The notes: generated from the sequence alone by a model not told the origin. Counted from the first letter of the stretch, positions 1-9,016 are shown. The stretch: 31,156 nt of DNA from CAYWOS01 sp964459985 (GCA_964459985.1 CAYWOS010000030.1:1-31156); one strand, 5' to 3'. Made by a program: numbers and translations.

Positions 1-1884
1 TCCTTCAGCGCCGTCAGCGAGATCGAGGGGCGCAGCATGACGCTGCCCTGCATGGCGGTCGAGGTCGGCGAGAAGCGCGTGTATCCGCGCGCGACGCTCG
101 CCTGCACGGTCGTGGGCTACACCGGCGCCATCCAATCCATGGACCGGTACAACGAGCTGAAAACGCTCGGCTACTCGCTGAACGACAAGATCGGTCTGTC
201 GGGCGTCGAATCGACGATGGAGAACTGGCTGACCGCCAGCATCACCGAGCGTCAGGGCAGCCGCGTCATGGAAAAGGACCCGCAGGGACAACTGACGCGG
301 CAGGTTTCCTACGACGAGCCGGCCGACGGCAACACCATTCGCCTGACCATCGATACCGTGATGCAGGCGGTCGCCGAGAAAGCGATCGAGGACAACGTGC
401 TCAAGGTGCGATCGGTTCAGGAAAAGAAGATGCAGGAGAGCAAGTGGCTGGAAAACAATAAAGAAAAGATCGCCACGCGCGACTGGGGGCTGTACAACAT
501 TCGCCTTGCCGAGCACGGCGTGCTGATCGTGCTCGACGTGAAAACGGGGCGCGTGCTCGCCATGGCGCAGTACCCGAATTATGATCTGAACGCCATGATC
601 GCGGGCGGCGAAGCGGCGCAGGAGATCGTCGCCGACAAGCGCGGCCTGCTTATGAACTACGCCACGCAGACGCGCGCCGAGCCGGGATCGATCTTTAAAA
701 TGGTCACCAGCCTCGCCGCGCTGACCAACGGCGCGATCACGCCGACCACCGAAATCACCGACATGGGCAAATTCCGGAACTATACCTCCAACGAGGACGA
801 AATGCCGACGTGCTGGGCGAACTACCCCAACAGCCACGTCAACCAGACCATCATTCAGGGGCTGTCGAACTCCTGCAACTATTTCTTCTATACCCTCGCC
901 TCGCTGCTCTACGATAATTATCCGACCGACACGCTGTACAAATTCGCCGCGCAGATCGGCCTGACCAGCCTGACGGGCATCGATCTGCCGGGCGAACTGC
1001 GCTCGGTCGTCGGCAACCAGACCAACCTGTACGATCCCACCGTCAGCCTGTCCGAGCAGATGACCTCAACGCCCATCATCGTCGCCAACTCGATCAAAAC
1101 GCACATCATCAACTACGCCGCCGGCAAGGGGCTGGAGTACAGCGAGGAGCGCCTGAACCGCGCCATCAAGCGCCTGATGGACATGGTGCTCGTCACGAGC
1201 GACGCCGACGACGGCTGGATCAAGGCGGCGCGTCCCATCCTGATGGAAGAGCTGAACATGACGCGCACGATGGTCATGGAGCGCGCGCTGATGGCGGACA
1301 TCTGGGTTTATCTCAACGACATCGTCTGGGGCGGCAGCCAAGAAATTCAGATGGGCATCGGCCAGTCGATCACGCTGCTCACGCCCGTCGCGGTATCGCG
1401 CTATGTCGCCTCGCTCGGCAACGGCGGCAAGGTCTGGAATCTGCAATTGATCGATTCGATCATATCGCCCACGGGCGAAGTACTCTCCGAGCGCAGCCCC
1501 AACCTGTTCAATACGCTCGAGGGCGTGGACGAATTCGTGCCCTATATCATCAAGGGAATGGAAGGCGTCGTCGACGAGTCCGGTACCGCAGGTTCCTATT
1601 TCAGCGATTGGCGGTACGAGGCGAAGGAAGTCATGGCCGGCAAGACGGGCACGTCGCAGGTCACCATCGGCTACATCAAGCTCGATCTGGAAAACAACGC
1701 GTGGTTCGTCGCGCTCGCGCCCAAGGACGATCCCGAGATCGCCGTCGTCTCCTTTATCCCCAACGGCTATTCGGGCGGCCACGCCACGCAGGCGGCGCGC
1801 GACTTCATCGGCTGGTATCTGGACGAAAAGAACAAGGTGTCCGAGGACATCGATCTGCCGGGCGGCAACACGCTCGCGCCGTAA
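1..1884 (+). CDS. Penicillin-binding protein 2-type transpeptidase (5'-truncated by window)
   Basis: This is a peptidoglycan DD-transpeptidase that would crosslink lateral wall during elongation, anchored outside the membrane. The frame is open from base 1, so the first ATG at 37 is probably internal and the N-terminal membrane anchor lies outside the window. The visible motifs are the active-site SxxK (EPGSIFK, Ser codon at 688), SxN (SNSCN) and KTG (AGKTGTSQ, Lys codon at 1642). The LPGE and GIGQS landmarks of class B PBPs are also present. Between those two landmarks there are about 120 residues; from memory of E. coli PBP2 I would expect about 45, so a helical insertion seems likely. The gene is followed 21 bp later by a minD-like gene and then by rodA, so it belongs to an elongasome operon. 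The class is secure; the exact paralogue (MrdA versus another class B PBP) is inferred from the rodA neighbour. Confidence 0.93.
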   Translation, partial: SFSAVSEIEGRSMTLPCMAVEVGEKRVYPRATLACTVVGYTGAIQSMDRYNELKTLGYSLNDKIGLSGVESTMENWLTASITERQGSRVMEKDPQGQLTRQVSYDEPADGNTIRLTIDTVMQAVAEKAIEDNVLKVRSVQEKKMQESKWLENNKEKIATRDWGLYNIRLAEHGVLIVLDVKTGRVLAMAQYPNYDLNAMIAGGEAAQEIVADKRGLLMNYATQTRAEPGSIFKMVTSLAALTNGAITPTTEITDMGKFRNYTSNEDEMPTCWANYPNSHVNQTIIQGLSNSCNYFFYTLASLLYDNYPTDTLYKFAAQIGLTSLTGIDLPGELRSVVGNQTNLYDPTVSLSEQMTSTPIIVANSIKTHIINYAAGKGLEYSEERLNRAIKRLMDMVLVTSDADDGWIKAARPILMEELNMTRTMVMERALMADIWVYLNDIVWGGSQEIQMGIGQSITLLTPVAVSRYVASLGNGGKVWNLQLIDSIISPTGEVLSERSPNLFNTLEGVDEFVPYIIKGMEGVVDESGTAGSYFSDWRYEAKEVMAGKTGTSQVTIGYIKLDLENNAWFVALAPKDDPEIAVVSFIPNGYSGGHATQAARDFIGWYLDEKNKVSEDIDLPGGNTLAP

Positions 1885-1905
1885 ATATTCGAGGAGGTGC
1901 GCACG

Positions 1906-2697
1906 ATGGGAAAAAGCTACGTCATCGCGTCCGGCAAGGGCGGCGTGGGGAAAAGCACGCTTGCCTCCGCGCTCGCCTGCTCGCTCGCCAAGCGTATGAT
2001 TTCGGTGGCGCTGATCGACGCCGATACCGGGCTGCGCTGCGCCGATTTGCTGCTGGGCATGGAAGACCGGGTGGTGTTTGATCTGGGCGACGTGGTCAAG
2101 GGCGACTGCAAGCTCGACCGCGCGCTCGTCCGGCATCCCGAGTACCCGCGCCTGTCGCTGCTCGCCGCGCCGCAGATCATGAAGGCGGGGCAAATCCATC
2201 CCGCGCAGATCAGCATCCTGATTGAAAAGCTCCGCTCGCGGTTTGATATCCTGTTGATCGACGCGCCGGCGGGGCTTGGCAGGAATCTCCTGAACGTGCT
2301 GGGCGCGGGCGAGGAATACATCGTCGTCGCCACGCCGGACGACGTATCGCTCCGCGACGCCGAGCGCATGGGCGCGCTGCTTTCCGAGCGGGACGCCATG
2401 CACCCCTATCTTGTATTGAACCGCGTGAACCGCCGCCTTGTCCGCCGGGGCGATATGCTCGCGCCCGACGTGATCGCCTCCTCGCTGGATATGCCGCTCC
2501 TTGGCGCGATCCCCGAAAGCCCGGCGGTCTACGAGGCGCTGCTGTTCCACAAAACGGCGGCGCAGTGCGAGGACAGGCGCGTCGTGCGCGAAATGGACGA
2601 TATCGCCATGCGCCTGCTCGGCGCCGACGTGCCCCTGCCGCGATATCGCAGGAGCGCCGTCGCCGGCTTTTTCGGTCAGGGAGGAAAGGACAAATGA
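1906..2697 (+). CDS. minD: MinD-like septum-site ATPase (no minC/minE adjacent)
   Basis: This is a ParA/MinD-family P-loop ATPase, normally a membrane-cycling protein that positions the division septum with MinC. The deviant Walker A GKGGVGKST sits at residues 8-16, followed by an A' region DADTGLR. I chose the ATG at 1906 because GAGGAGG (1891-1897) lies 8 bp upstream; an in-frame GTG at 1897 overlaps that site. Family positions differ from textbook MinD: RCADLLLG replaces the usual RNLDL segment, and DAPAGLGRN stands where DSPAGIE is usual. The C-terminus is basic and weakly amphipathic (RRSAVAGFFGQGGKDK) and could act as a membrane-targeting helix. The stop overlaps the rodA start (ATGA), which suggests coupled translation. 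No minE or minC lies on either side, so the protein could be a divergent MinD with another partner. Confidence 0.82.
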   Translation: MGKSYVIASGKGGVGKSTLASALACSLAKRMISVALIDADTGLRCADLLLGMEDRVVFDLGDVVKGDCKLDRALVRHPEYPRLSLLAAPQIMKAGQIHPAQISILIEKLRSRFDILLIDAPAGLGRNLLNVLGAGEEYIVVATPDDVSLRDAERMGALLSERDAMHPYLVLNRVNRRLVRRGDMLAPDVIASSLDMPLLGAIPESPAVYEALLFHKTAAQCEDRRVVREMDDIAMRLLGADVPLPRYRRSAVAGFFGQGGKDK

Positions 2698-3890
2698 GCG
2701 AAACAAGGAGACACGCCGAGGCGCACTTCGATTGGCAGCTGCTCGCGGCGGTCGTGGCGCTGTCGCTGTTCGGCGTATACTGCATCACCATCGCCACCTT
2801 CAGCGCCGACGGCGGGCTGAATCTTTCGCTGCTCAACAACATCATCAATTCGCGCTCGGGCACCATGCAGTCGGTCTGGCTGCTCATCTCCCCCATCGTG
2901 ATCGCCGTCGTGCTCGCCGTGCCGCTTGATATCTACCGCGCGCGCGTGCGGCTGATCTATTACGCCGTGCTCGGGCTTCTGTTGTTCACGTATCTGTCCG
3001 CCGAGCTGGTCAACGGCATCAAAACGTGGCTGGACACCGGTTTCGGCCGCTCGATCCAGCCGTGCGAGTTCGCCAAAATCTCCATTCTGCTGATGCTCGC
3101 GCGGCAGCTTTCACGCTCCGCCAAGCCGATGGGCACCTTCAGGGAATTCATCAGCACCTGCGTGCTGGTCGGCGTTCCCGCCGTCGTCGTGCTCGCGCAA
3201 AAAGAAACGGGCACCGTCATCGTCATCGGCTTTATGTTCCTCATCATGATGTTTTTCGCGGGCGTCGACTACCGCATCGTGCTGGGCATGGTGCTGGCGG
3301 TCGCCGTCGCCATCGGCGTCGTCGTCGGCTACGCCATCATCACCGATTCGCAGGACTACCGCATCCTGCGCCTGCTCGCCTTCACCGATCCCGAGAAATA
3401 CTCGCAGGAAGGCGGTTATCAGCTGCTGAACTCGCAGCTGACCATCGGCTCGGGCATGACGACGGGCATCGGCGCGTTCGTCATGGGCTCGCTGACGCAG
3501 CTCCAGTACGTGCCCGAAAACTCGACCGACTTCATTTTCACCGTCGTGGGCGAATCCTTCGGCTTCGTCGGGTGCATGGGCGTGCTGCTCATCTATCTGT
3601 TCATCATCCTGCGGATGCTGTATCTGGCGCGCTTCACCAACGACCGCTTCGGACAGCTGGTGATCATCGGCGTCATGGCGATGCTGTTTTTCCACGTATT
3701 CCAGAACATCGCCATGACGATCGGCCTCATGCCCATCACGGGCATTCCCCTGCCGTTCATGAGCTACGGCGGGTCCAATTATGTCACCAACATCGCGGGT
3801 ATCGCGCTGGTGCTCAACGTGACGAGAAGCCGCTCCGCCGCGCAGATCAAGACGACCATTCCGCGTTACGCGGGCGAGCGCACGGCGTAA
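2694..3890 (+). CDS. rodA: RodA/FtsW-family SEDS peptidoglycan glycosyltransferase
   Basis: This is a polytopic membrane protein of 398 residues that polymerises lipid II into glycan strands and works in complex with a class B PBP. The sequence shows about ten hydrophobic segments and family landmarks: FAKISILLMLA, KETGTVIVI, GVDYR and, near the C-terminus, GIPLPFMSYGGSN. The ATG at 2694 overlaps the minD stop, and GGGAGGAAAGG (about 2680-2690) is its ribosome site. Being next to a PBP2-type gene rather than in a dcw division cluster favours RodA (elongation) over FtsW. It is the last gene of the operon and is followed by a terminator at 3905. Confidence 0.92.
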   Translation: MSETRRHAEAHFDWQLLAAVVALSLFGVYCITIATFSADGGLNLSLLNNIINSRSGTMQSVWLLISPIVIAVVLAVPLDIYRARVRLIYYAVLGLLLFTYLSAELVNGIKTWLDTGFGRSIQPCEFAKISILLMLARQLSRSAKPMGTFREFISTCVLVGVPAVVVLAQKETGTVIVIGFMFLIMMFFAGVDYRIVLGMVLAVAVAIGVVVGYAIITDSQDYRILRLLAFTDPEKYSQEGGYQLLNSQLTIGSGMTTGIGAFVMGSLTQLQYVPENSTDFIFTVVGESFGFVGCMGVLLIYLFIILRMLYLARFTNDRFGQLVIIGVMAMLFFHVFQNIAMTIGLMPITGIPLPFMSYGGSNYVTNIAGIALVLNVTRSRSAAQIKTTIPRYAGERTA

Positions 3891-3904
3891 CGCCGCCGCC
3901 GATC

Positions 3905-3937
3905 AAAAAGCCGCCGCTTTCCGCGACGGTTTTTTTT
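3905..3937. terminator. Bidirectional intrinsic terminator between rodA and birA
   Basis: The CCGCCGC/GCGACGG arms form a 7-bp stem with one mismatch around a TTTCC loop. An A-run lies on the left and a run of eight or more T on the right, so the hairpin can end the rodA transcript on the plus strand and the birA transcript on the minus strand. Confidence 0.8.
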
Positions 3938-3948
3938 ACGCGATATGC

Positions 3949-4731
3949 CTATATGCCGACTCGTCCGCTTCCGAGGCTGATTTCACCGGCGCGCAGGATG
4001 GTTTGCCCGCCGCATGGCGCGCGCACGATCAGCCCGCCGAGGGAATCGACGCCGAGCACGACGGCGCTGCATGGCATGTTTTCCTTTTGGTACGTAATCT
4101 CTCTGCCGACAAGCGGCATCCGTTCGGCGTACTCCGCGATCAGGCACGGATCGTCGATTCGCCGCGTCCACGCGATCAGCCGCGCGGCGATATCCCCCGC
4201 CAGCTCGTCGCGGCGGACGGGGCGGTTCAGCGCGCCCGCGATATCGCGGATGTCCTCGGGGAAGCCGCCCTCGGGCGCGAGGATGTTGACGCCGATCCCG
4301 ACGATCACGGCATCGCCTGCGATCTCGGCAAGAATGCCGCAGATTTTCTTGTGATTAAGGAAAAGATCGTTCACCCATTTGATCGCGGGCGCGAAGCCGC
4401 GCGCCTCGAGCGCCCCGGCGACGGCGACTGCGGCGGCGATCGTGACGGGCGGCGCGTCGCCGGGCACAGGCGGCAGCGCGATGGTCATGTACAGCCCCGT
4501 GCCGTCCGGCGAATAGAAGCGCCTGCCCAGCCGCCCGCGCCCCGCCGTCTGCCGCCCGGCGATCAGCATGGCGGGCAGCGCGCGATCGGGAAACAGCGCG
4601 TCGTCCTCTCCCCTCGCCCACGCTTTCATCCGCGCGTTGGTCGAGTCGGTTTCATCCAGAATCACGAGCGGCCAGCTCGCGCCCGCCGCTTTACGCACGC
4701 GCGACGGCAGCAAATCGTTGAAGGCGGCCAT
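3949..4731 (-). CDS. birA: Biotin-[acetyl-CoA carboxylase] ligase, monofunctional
   Basis: This is a cytoplasmic enzyme that activates biotin with ATP and transfers it to the lysine of biotin-carrier proteins. The 260-residue protein shows the class motifs in order: DSTN near residue 30, the biotinyl-AMP loop GRQTAGRGRLGR, KWVNDLF, KKICGILAE and GIGVNI. A C-terminal SH3-like end follows. It begins directly with the catalytic domain and lacks the N-terminal winged helix of bifunctional BirA, so it should not repress the biotin operon itself. Its ATG lies 3 bp after the stop of the ABC transporter gene, so the two are probably co-transcribed, with no obvious functional link. Confidence 0.93.
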   Translation of the reverse strand: MAAFNDLLPSRVRKAAGASWPLVILDETDSTNARMKAWARGEDDALFPDRALPAMLIAGRQTAGRGRLGRRFYSPDGTGLYMTIALPPVPGDAPPVTIAAAVAVAGALEARGFAPAIKWVNDLFLNHKKICGILAEIAGDAVIVGIGVNILAPEGGFPEDIRDIAGALNRPVRRDELAGDIAARLIAWTRRIDDPCLIAEYAERMPLVGREITYQKENMPCSAVVLGVDSLGGLIVRAPCGGQTILRAGEISLGSGRVGI

Positions 4732-4734
4732 CGC

Positions 4735-7341
4735 TTACTCGCTCCTGAGCGCGATCACGGGGTCCTTTTTCGCCGCGATGCGCGAGGGGATCAGCCCGGC
4801 GATAAAGGTGAGCAGCATGCTGATGCCGATCAGGATCGCGCCGCCCGACATCGGCAGCCCCGCGAGATTGGCCAGCCCGGTGATTTGAAGCAGGATCAGA
4901 TTGATGATCAGCACCAGCAGCAGCGTGACGCCGATGCCGATGACGCCGGCGCTGAAGCCGACGGCAAGCGTTTCGGCGTTGAACACGCGCGCGATATCGC
5001 GCTTCGACGCGCCGATGGCGCGCAGAATGCCGATTTCCTTGGTGCGCTCGAGCACCGAGATGTAGGTGATAATGCCGATCATGATGGAGGACACGATCAG
5101 CGAAATGGCGACGAACGCGATCAGGATATAGCTGATGGCGTTGACGATGGTGGTGACGGAGGACATAAGCACGCCGACGTAATCGGTGTAGGTCACGGCG
5201 TTTTCCTCGCCGACGCCGTCGTTGTATTCCTTGATGATCCGGACGATTTCTTCCTTCGCCTCAAAATCCTTGGGATAGAGATAGATCGAGGTCGGATCGG
5301 CGAGCGACGTCACGCCGAAGCGGACCATGTTTTCCTCATAGCTCGATTCGGAGCGCATGGACTTCATTTGTTTTTCGGCGAACGCCAGCAGCTGTTCCTC
5401 GCTCAAGGCGCTGAAGATCGCCTGCTGCGCCGGGGTGAGCGTGCTTGTGTCGAAGTTCTCCAGCATCTTCTTCACGTCGATGTCGGCGCCCGCGAACGGC
5501 ATGCCGGTGAGCACGTCGATGTCGGGATACGCCTGCTGCGCCCTGACGATTTCACTGTCGGCGACATAGTTGACCAGATACTCGGTCAACTCCTTCGTAT
5601 AGCCGATGCCGCCCTGGTTGTTGGTGACGGCGGCGTCGGGGTTGGGACGGATGACGCCGACGATCCTGATCTCCATCGCGTTTTCCATTTGGGACAGGAT
5701 GTAGGCGTCGTCGCCGCTGTGATCGACAAAGCCGCCCGCCGTTTTCTCATACAGATCGACGTCGGGCACGAGGCGGAAGGAAAGCCGCATCAGATCCTCA
5801 TACGAAAACTGCATGGTTTCGGTATCGATCGCATCGCCAGTCACCATCGAGCGCATCATTTCCTCGATCTCGTCGGGGTCCTTGATGCCAAGGGCGTACA
5901 GCAGGTAATCGCTCACCATGTTGCGTTTGTTGACGATGAACACCATTTCATCCTTGGCTTCCGGCATTCGCCCGGCGAGCACCTCGTACTGCGACGAAAG
6001 CATGTCGCGGTTGCCGAACAGTTCCTTGAACACGTCCATTTGCGACATGCTCGAGGAATACATCGACGAGGTGGTCAGCGTGGCGTAGATCGAATCCTCC
6101 GAGGTATCATAAATGCCCGAGCCGGAAACGAGCGAGGAAGGATTGACCTTGACGACGCCGAACTCGGTGTCGCGGTACAGCGAAAGCGGCGTCGCGTAGC
6201 CGTACTGGATATCGTTGACGTGCCGCGCGATGCCGTCGGCGTCGTTTTCCAGATACGCCATAAAATCCTTGAGGTTGTTTTCCTTCATTCCGCTGTTCAT
6301 CATCGACAGCGCGCGCCCCATCACATCGCTTGAGTACACCGTGTCGTCGTCCGCGCTGTCCTTGGGGCGCTCCATGTCCATGAAAGAATTCATCATGCCC
6401 GTCATATCGAACGCGCTTTTTTCGATCATGAGCGGATAGCTGGACAGCGTATCCTCCTCGATGCCGTGAATGTAGTTGTTGACGCCGTTTGACAAGAACA
6501 GGATGTGCGCGATGCCGATGATGCCGATGCTGCCCGCGAACGCCGTGAGAAAGGTGCGCGTTTTCTTGGTCATCAGGTTATTGATCGACAGCGCCAGCGC
6601 CGTGCCGAAGGACATCGACGCCTTCTTTACGGGCGCCGCGGCCGTTTTGTCGGCCGCGTCCGCTTCGCAGGGCGCGCTGTCGCCGACCACACGGCCGTCC
6701 AGCAGGCGAATGACGCGCGTGGCGTAGCGGTCGGCAAGATCGGGATTGTGCGTCACCATCAGGACCAGCCGGTCCCGGGCGACCTCCTTCAGCAGCTTCA
6801 TGATCTGCTCGCTGCTTTCGGTATCCAGCGCGCCCGTAGGCTCGTCGGCGAGCAGCACGTCGGGGTTGTTGACGAGCGCCCGCGCGATGGCGACGCGCTG
6901 CATCTGCCCGCCCGAGAGCTGGTTCGGGCGCTTTTTCGCCTGATCGGTCAGTCCGACGCGCTCCAGCGCTTCCATCGCGCGCGCCCGGCGTTCGCTTTTG
7001 CCCACGCCCGACAGCGTCAGCGCCAATTCGACGTTGGACAGCACCGTCTGATGCGCGATCAGGTTGTAGTTCTGGAACACAAACCCGATGGTGTGGTTGC
7101 GGTAGGCGTCCCAGTCGGTATCGGCGTATTCCTTGGTCGATACGCCGTCGACCGTCATTTCGCCCGTCGTGTAGTGATCCAGACCGCCGATGATATTCAG
7201 CAGCGTCGTTTTCCCGCAGCCGGACGGCCCGAGAATGGCGGCGAACTGGCATTGCGGGAAAGTCAGGCTGATCCCTTTCAGCGCTTCGACGCGCATTTCG
7301 CCCGTTTGATACGTTTTTGTGACATCCTGTAAAGACAGCAT
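4735..7341 (-). CDS. ABC transporter, fused ATPase and MacB/FtsX-type permease
   Basis: This single 868-residue chain carries an ATPase of the LolD/MacB class at residues 1 to about 230: Walker A GPSGCGKTT, Q-loop FQNYN, signature LSGGQMQRVAIARA, Walker B LLADEPTGALD and switch MVTHNPDLA. A first membrane segment follows (about 260-290), then an extracellular domain of roughly 450 residues, then three membrane segments ending in an FtsX-type permease (VLERTKEIGILRAIGASKRDI). I chose the ATG at 7341 (MLSLQDVTKTY) because AAAGGAAAAG precedes it; an in-frame upstream start at 7374 has no such site. Members of this class work as mechanotransmitters in peptide or antimicrobial export or in cell-envelope signalling. 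The large extracellular domain is not one I recognise, so the substrate is unknown. Confidence 0.88.
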   Translation of the reverse strand: MLSLQDVTKTYQTGEMRVEALKGISLTFPQCQFAAILGPSGCGKTTLLNIIGGLDHYTTGEMTVDGVSTKEYADTDWDAYRNHTIGFVFQNYNLIAHQTVLSNVELALTLSGVGKSERRARAMEALERVGLTDQAKKRPNQLSGGQMQRVAIARALVNNPDVLLADEPTGALDTESSEQIMKLLKEVARDRLVLMVTHNPDLADRYATRVIRLLDGRVVGDSAPCEADAADKTAAAPVKKASMSFGTALALSINNLMTKKTRTFLTAFAGSIGIIGIAHILFLSNGVNNYIHGIEEDTLSSYPLMIEKSAFDMTGMMNSFMDMERPKDSADDDTVYSSDVMGRALSMMNSGMKENNLKDFMAYLENDADGIARHVNDIQYGYATPLSLYRDTEFGVVKVNPSSLVSGSGIYDTSEDSIYATLTTSSMYSSSMSQMDVFKELFGNRDMLSSQYEVLAGRMPEAKDEMVFIVNKRNMVSDYLLYALGIKDPDEIEEMMRSMVTGDAIDTETMQFSYEDLMRLSFRLVPDVDLYEKTAGGFVDHSGDDAYILSQMENAMEIRIVGVIRPNPDAAVTNNQGGIGYTKELTEYLVNYVADSEIVRAQQAYPDIDVLTGMPFAGADIDVKKMLENFDTSTLTPAQQAIFSALSEEQLLAFAEKQMKSMRSESSYEENMVRFGVTSLADPTSIYLYPKDFEAKEEIVRIIKEYNDGVGEENAVTYTDYVGVLMSSVTTIVNAISYILIAFVAISLIVSSIMIGIITYISVLERTKEIGILRAIGASKRDIARVFNAETLAVGFSAGVIGIGVTLLLVLIINLILLQITGLANLAGLPMSGGAILIGISMLLTFIAGLIPSRIAAKKDPVIALRSE

Positions 7342-7379
7342 ACGCTTTTCCTTTCGCGTCGGCGTCGCCGACAATGATC

Positions 7380-7388
7380 ATTCTACCA
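7380..7388 (-). promoter_or_regulatory. Possible extended -10 promoter for the ABC transporter gene
   Basis: On the minus strand TGGTAGAAT forms an extended -10 element about 40 bp before the ATG at 7341, with an inverted repeat (GTCGG/CCGAC, 7359-7373) in the leader. No good -35 is seen at 17 bp. Confidence 0.35.
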
Positions 7389-7466
7389 GAAAAATGTAAA
7401 CAATTTGTGAACGGAAGATGGTACGGCGCGCATCCTCCGAAATCGCGCGCCGCCGATCAAAAACGC

Positions 7467-7495
7467 TTGCATTTTTCCGGGGAAACCGTTATAAT
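7467..7495 (+). promoter_or_regulatory. Sigma-A-type promoter of the serS T-box transcript
   Basis: TTGCAT (7467-7472) and a perfect TATAAT (7490-7495) are separated by exactly 17 bp. They lie just before the T-box leader and diverge from the ABC transporter gene. Confidence 0.85.
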
Positions 7496-7502
7496 GTCGT
7501 CA

Positions 7503-7717
7503 TACCGCGAAGAACGGGAGTATCCGATGCGCCTTCGTCAAGAGAGCCGCCGTGAGGTGCGAGGCGGCCGAAGGCATCGGCGATCCGCCCGGGAGCGGAT
7601 GGCGAGGAGCCATCGGGGCGCGCCCCTTACAGCGTGTTCGAGAGGGCGCGCTCCGCGCGCCAATCGGGGTGGCAACGCGGTTCTACCGTCCCTGAAACAT
7701 CAGGGCGGTTTTATTTA
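7503..7717 (+). ncRNA. T-box riboswitch leader (serine) upstream of serS
   Basis: This leader senses uncharged tRNA-Ser and switches between antiterminator and terminator. Stem I can be drawn with lower arms CGGG (7515-7518) and CCCG (7588-7591), an AGTA motif (7519-7522) and upper arms CCGATG (7524-7529) and CATCGG (7575-7580). The distal stem is CCGCC/GGCGG. The codon opposite AGTA is TCC at 7584-7586, followed by a purine, so the specifier reads serine. A second stem is GATGGC/GCCATC (7598-7614). The T-box sequence GGGGTGGCAACGCGG is at 7666-7680. Its TGGC should pair with a tRNA ending GCCA, which agrees with the G discriminator of bacterial tRNA-Ser. The terminator is ACCGTCCCTGA/TCAGGGCGGT followed by TTTTATTT (7685-7717). 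This ~395-bp non-coding stretch is fully explained by the leader and two promoters. Confidence 0.92.
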
Positions 7718-7736
7718 TGTCAAGGAGGAAACACCC

Positions 7737-8999
7737 ATGCTGGATATTCGCAGAATCCGCCAGAACCCGCAGGAATTAATCGACGCGCTCAAGGCGCGTA
7801 ATTCCTCGATCGATGTGACCGAGCTGCTTGCCATCGACGAGAAACGCCGCGAGGCGCTGTCCGAAACCGAAGTCCTCAAGGCGAAGCGCAACGACGAAAG
7901 CAAGCGCGTCGCCGTCGTCAAGCGCGAGGGCGGCGACGCGTCCGACATCATGCGGGAGATGCGCGAGGTCGGCGACCGGATCGCGGCGCTTGACAAGCAG
8001 GTGTCCGTTTACGACGCGCAGCTCAACGATCTGCTCCTGCGCCTGCCGAACTATCCCGATCCCACCGTGCCGATCGGCAAGGACGATACGGAAAACGTCG
8101 AGCAGCGCAAATGGGGCGAGCCGAGGCGGTTTGATTTCGCGCCCAAGGCGCATTGGGACATCGGGACCGACCTCAACATTCTCGATTTCGAGACGGGCGC
8201 CAAGGTCTCGGGCGCGCGCTTTACCTTCCTGCGCGGATTGGGCGCGCGGCTCGAGCGCGGCATCATTCAGTTTTACCTGAACACGCACGTCGCAGACGGT
8301 TTTGAGGAAATTTATCCGCCGTACATGGTCACGCGCGCGACGATGACGGGCACGGGCCAGCTCCCCAAGTTTGAGGAAGACGCCTACAAGGTATCGCAGG
8401 ATATGTTCCTGATCCCGACCGCCGAAGTGCCCGTGACCAACATGTACCGCGAAATGATTCTGGACGGCGACCGCCTGCCCATCCGCAACGTGGCGTACAG
8501 CGTCTGCTTCCGCTCGGAAGCCGGCAGCGCCGGGCGCGACACGCGCGGCTATATCCGCCAGCATCAGTTCAATAAGGTCGAGATGGTCAAAATCTGCAAG
8601 CCCGAGCAGAGCAACGACGAACTGGAGCATATGACGCGGCAGGCGGAAAAGGTATTGCAGCTTCTCGGGCTTCCCTACCGCGTCGTCTGCCTCTCGACCG
8701 GCGATATGGGGTTCTCCGCCGCCAAGACGTACGATATCGAGGTGTGGATGCCCAGCTACAACCGCTATGTCGAAATATCGAGCTGCTCCAACTGCGGCGA
8801 TTTTCAGGCGCGCCGCGCGCAGATCCGCTACCGCGAGGACGCGAAGAGCAAGCCGCAGCTTTGCCATACGCTCAACGGCTCGGGCGTCGCCGTCGGGCGC
8901 ACGCTCGCCGCGATTCTGGAGAATTATCAGAACGCCGACGGCAGCGTGACGGTGCCCGACGTCCTGCGTCCGTACATGGGCTGCGACGTGATCAAGTAA
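7737..8999 (+). CDS. serS: Seryl-tRNA synthetase
   Basis: This is a class II aminoacyl-tRNA synthetase that charges tRNA-Ser in the cytoplasm. The 420-residue protein begins MLDIRRIRQNP, typical of the family, with AAGGAGG at 7722-7728 nine bases before the ATG. Residues about 30-100 form the coiled-coil tRNA-binding arm. The catalytic core contains motif 2 (CFRSEAGSAGRDTRGYIRQHQF) split across residues about 260-280, the EVWMPSYNRYVEISSCSNCGDFQ segment, and motif 3 (NGSGVAVGRTLAAILENYQ). Length is normal and nothing is missing. Expression is governed by the serine T-box immediately upstream, and an intrinsic terminator follows at 9017. Confidence 0.98.
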   Translation: MLDIRRIRQNPQELIDALKARNSSIDVTELLAIDEKRREALSETEVLKAKRNDESKRVAVVKREGGDASDIMREMREVGDRIAALDKQVSVYDAQLNDLLLRLPNYPDPTVPIGKDDTENVEQRKWGEPRRFDFAPKAHWDIGTDLNILDFETGAKVSGARFTFLRGLGARLERGIIQFYLNTHVADGFEEIYPPYMVTRATMTGTGQLPKFEEDAYKVSQDMFLIPTAEVPVTNMYREMILDGDRLPIRNVAYSVCFRSEAGSAGRDTRGYIRQHQFNKVEMVKICKPEQSNDELEHMTRQAEKVLQLLGLPYRVVCLSTGDMGFSAAKTYDIEVWMPSYNRYVEISSCSNCGDFQARRAQIRYREDAKSKPQLCHTLNGSGVAVGRTLAAILENYQNADGSVTVPDVLRPYMGCDVIK

Positions 9000-9016
9000 G
9001 AAACGCCGGGGTTCAG

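Noticed and set aside
1066..2706. 546-codon minus-strand open frame opposite PBP2 and minD
   Set aside because: The opposite strand carries convincing motifs (KTG, Walker A); the shadow has none.
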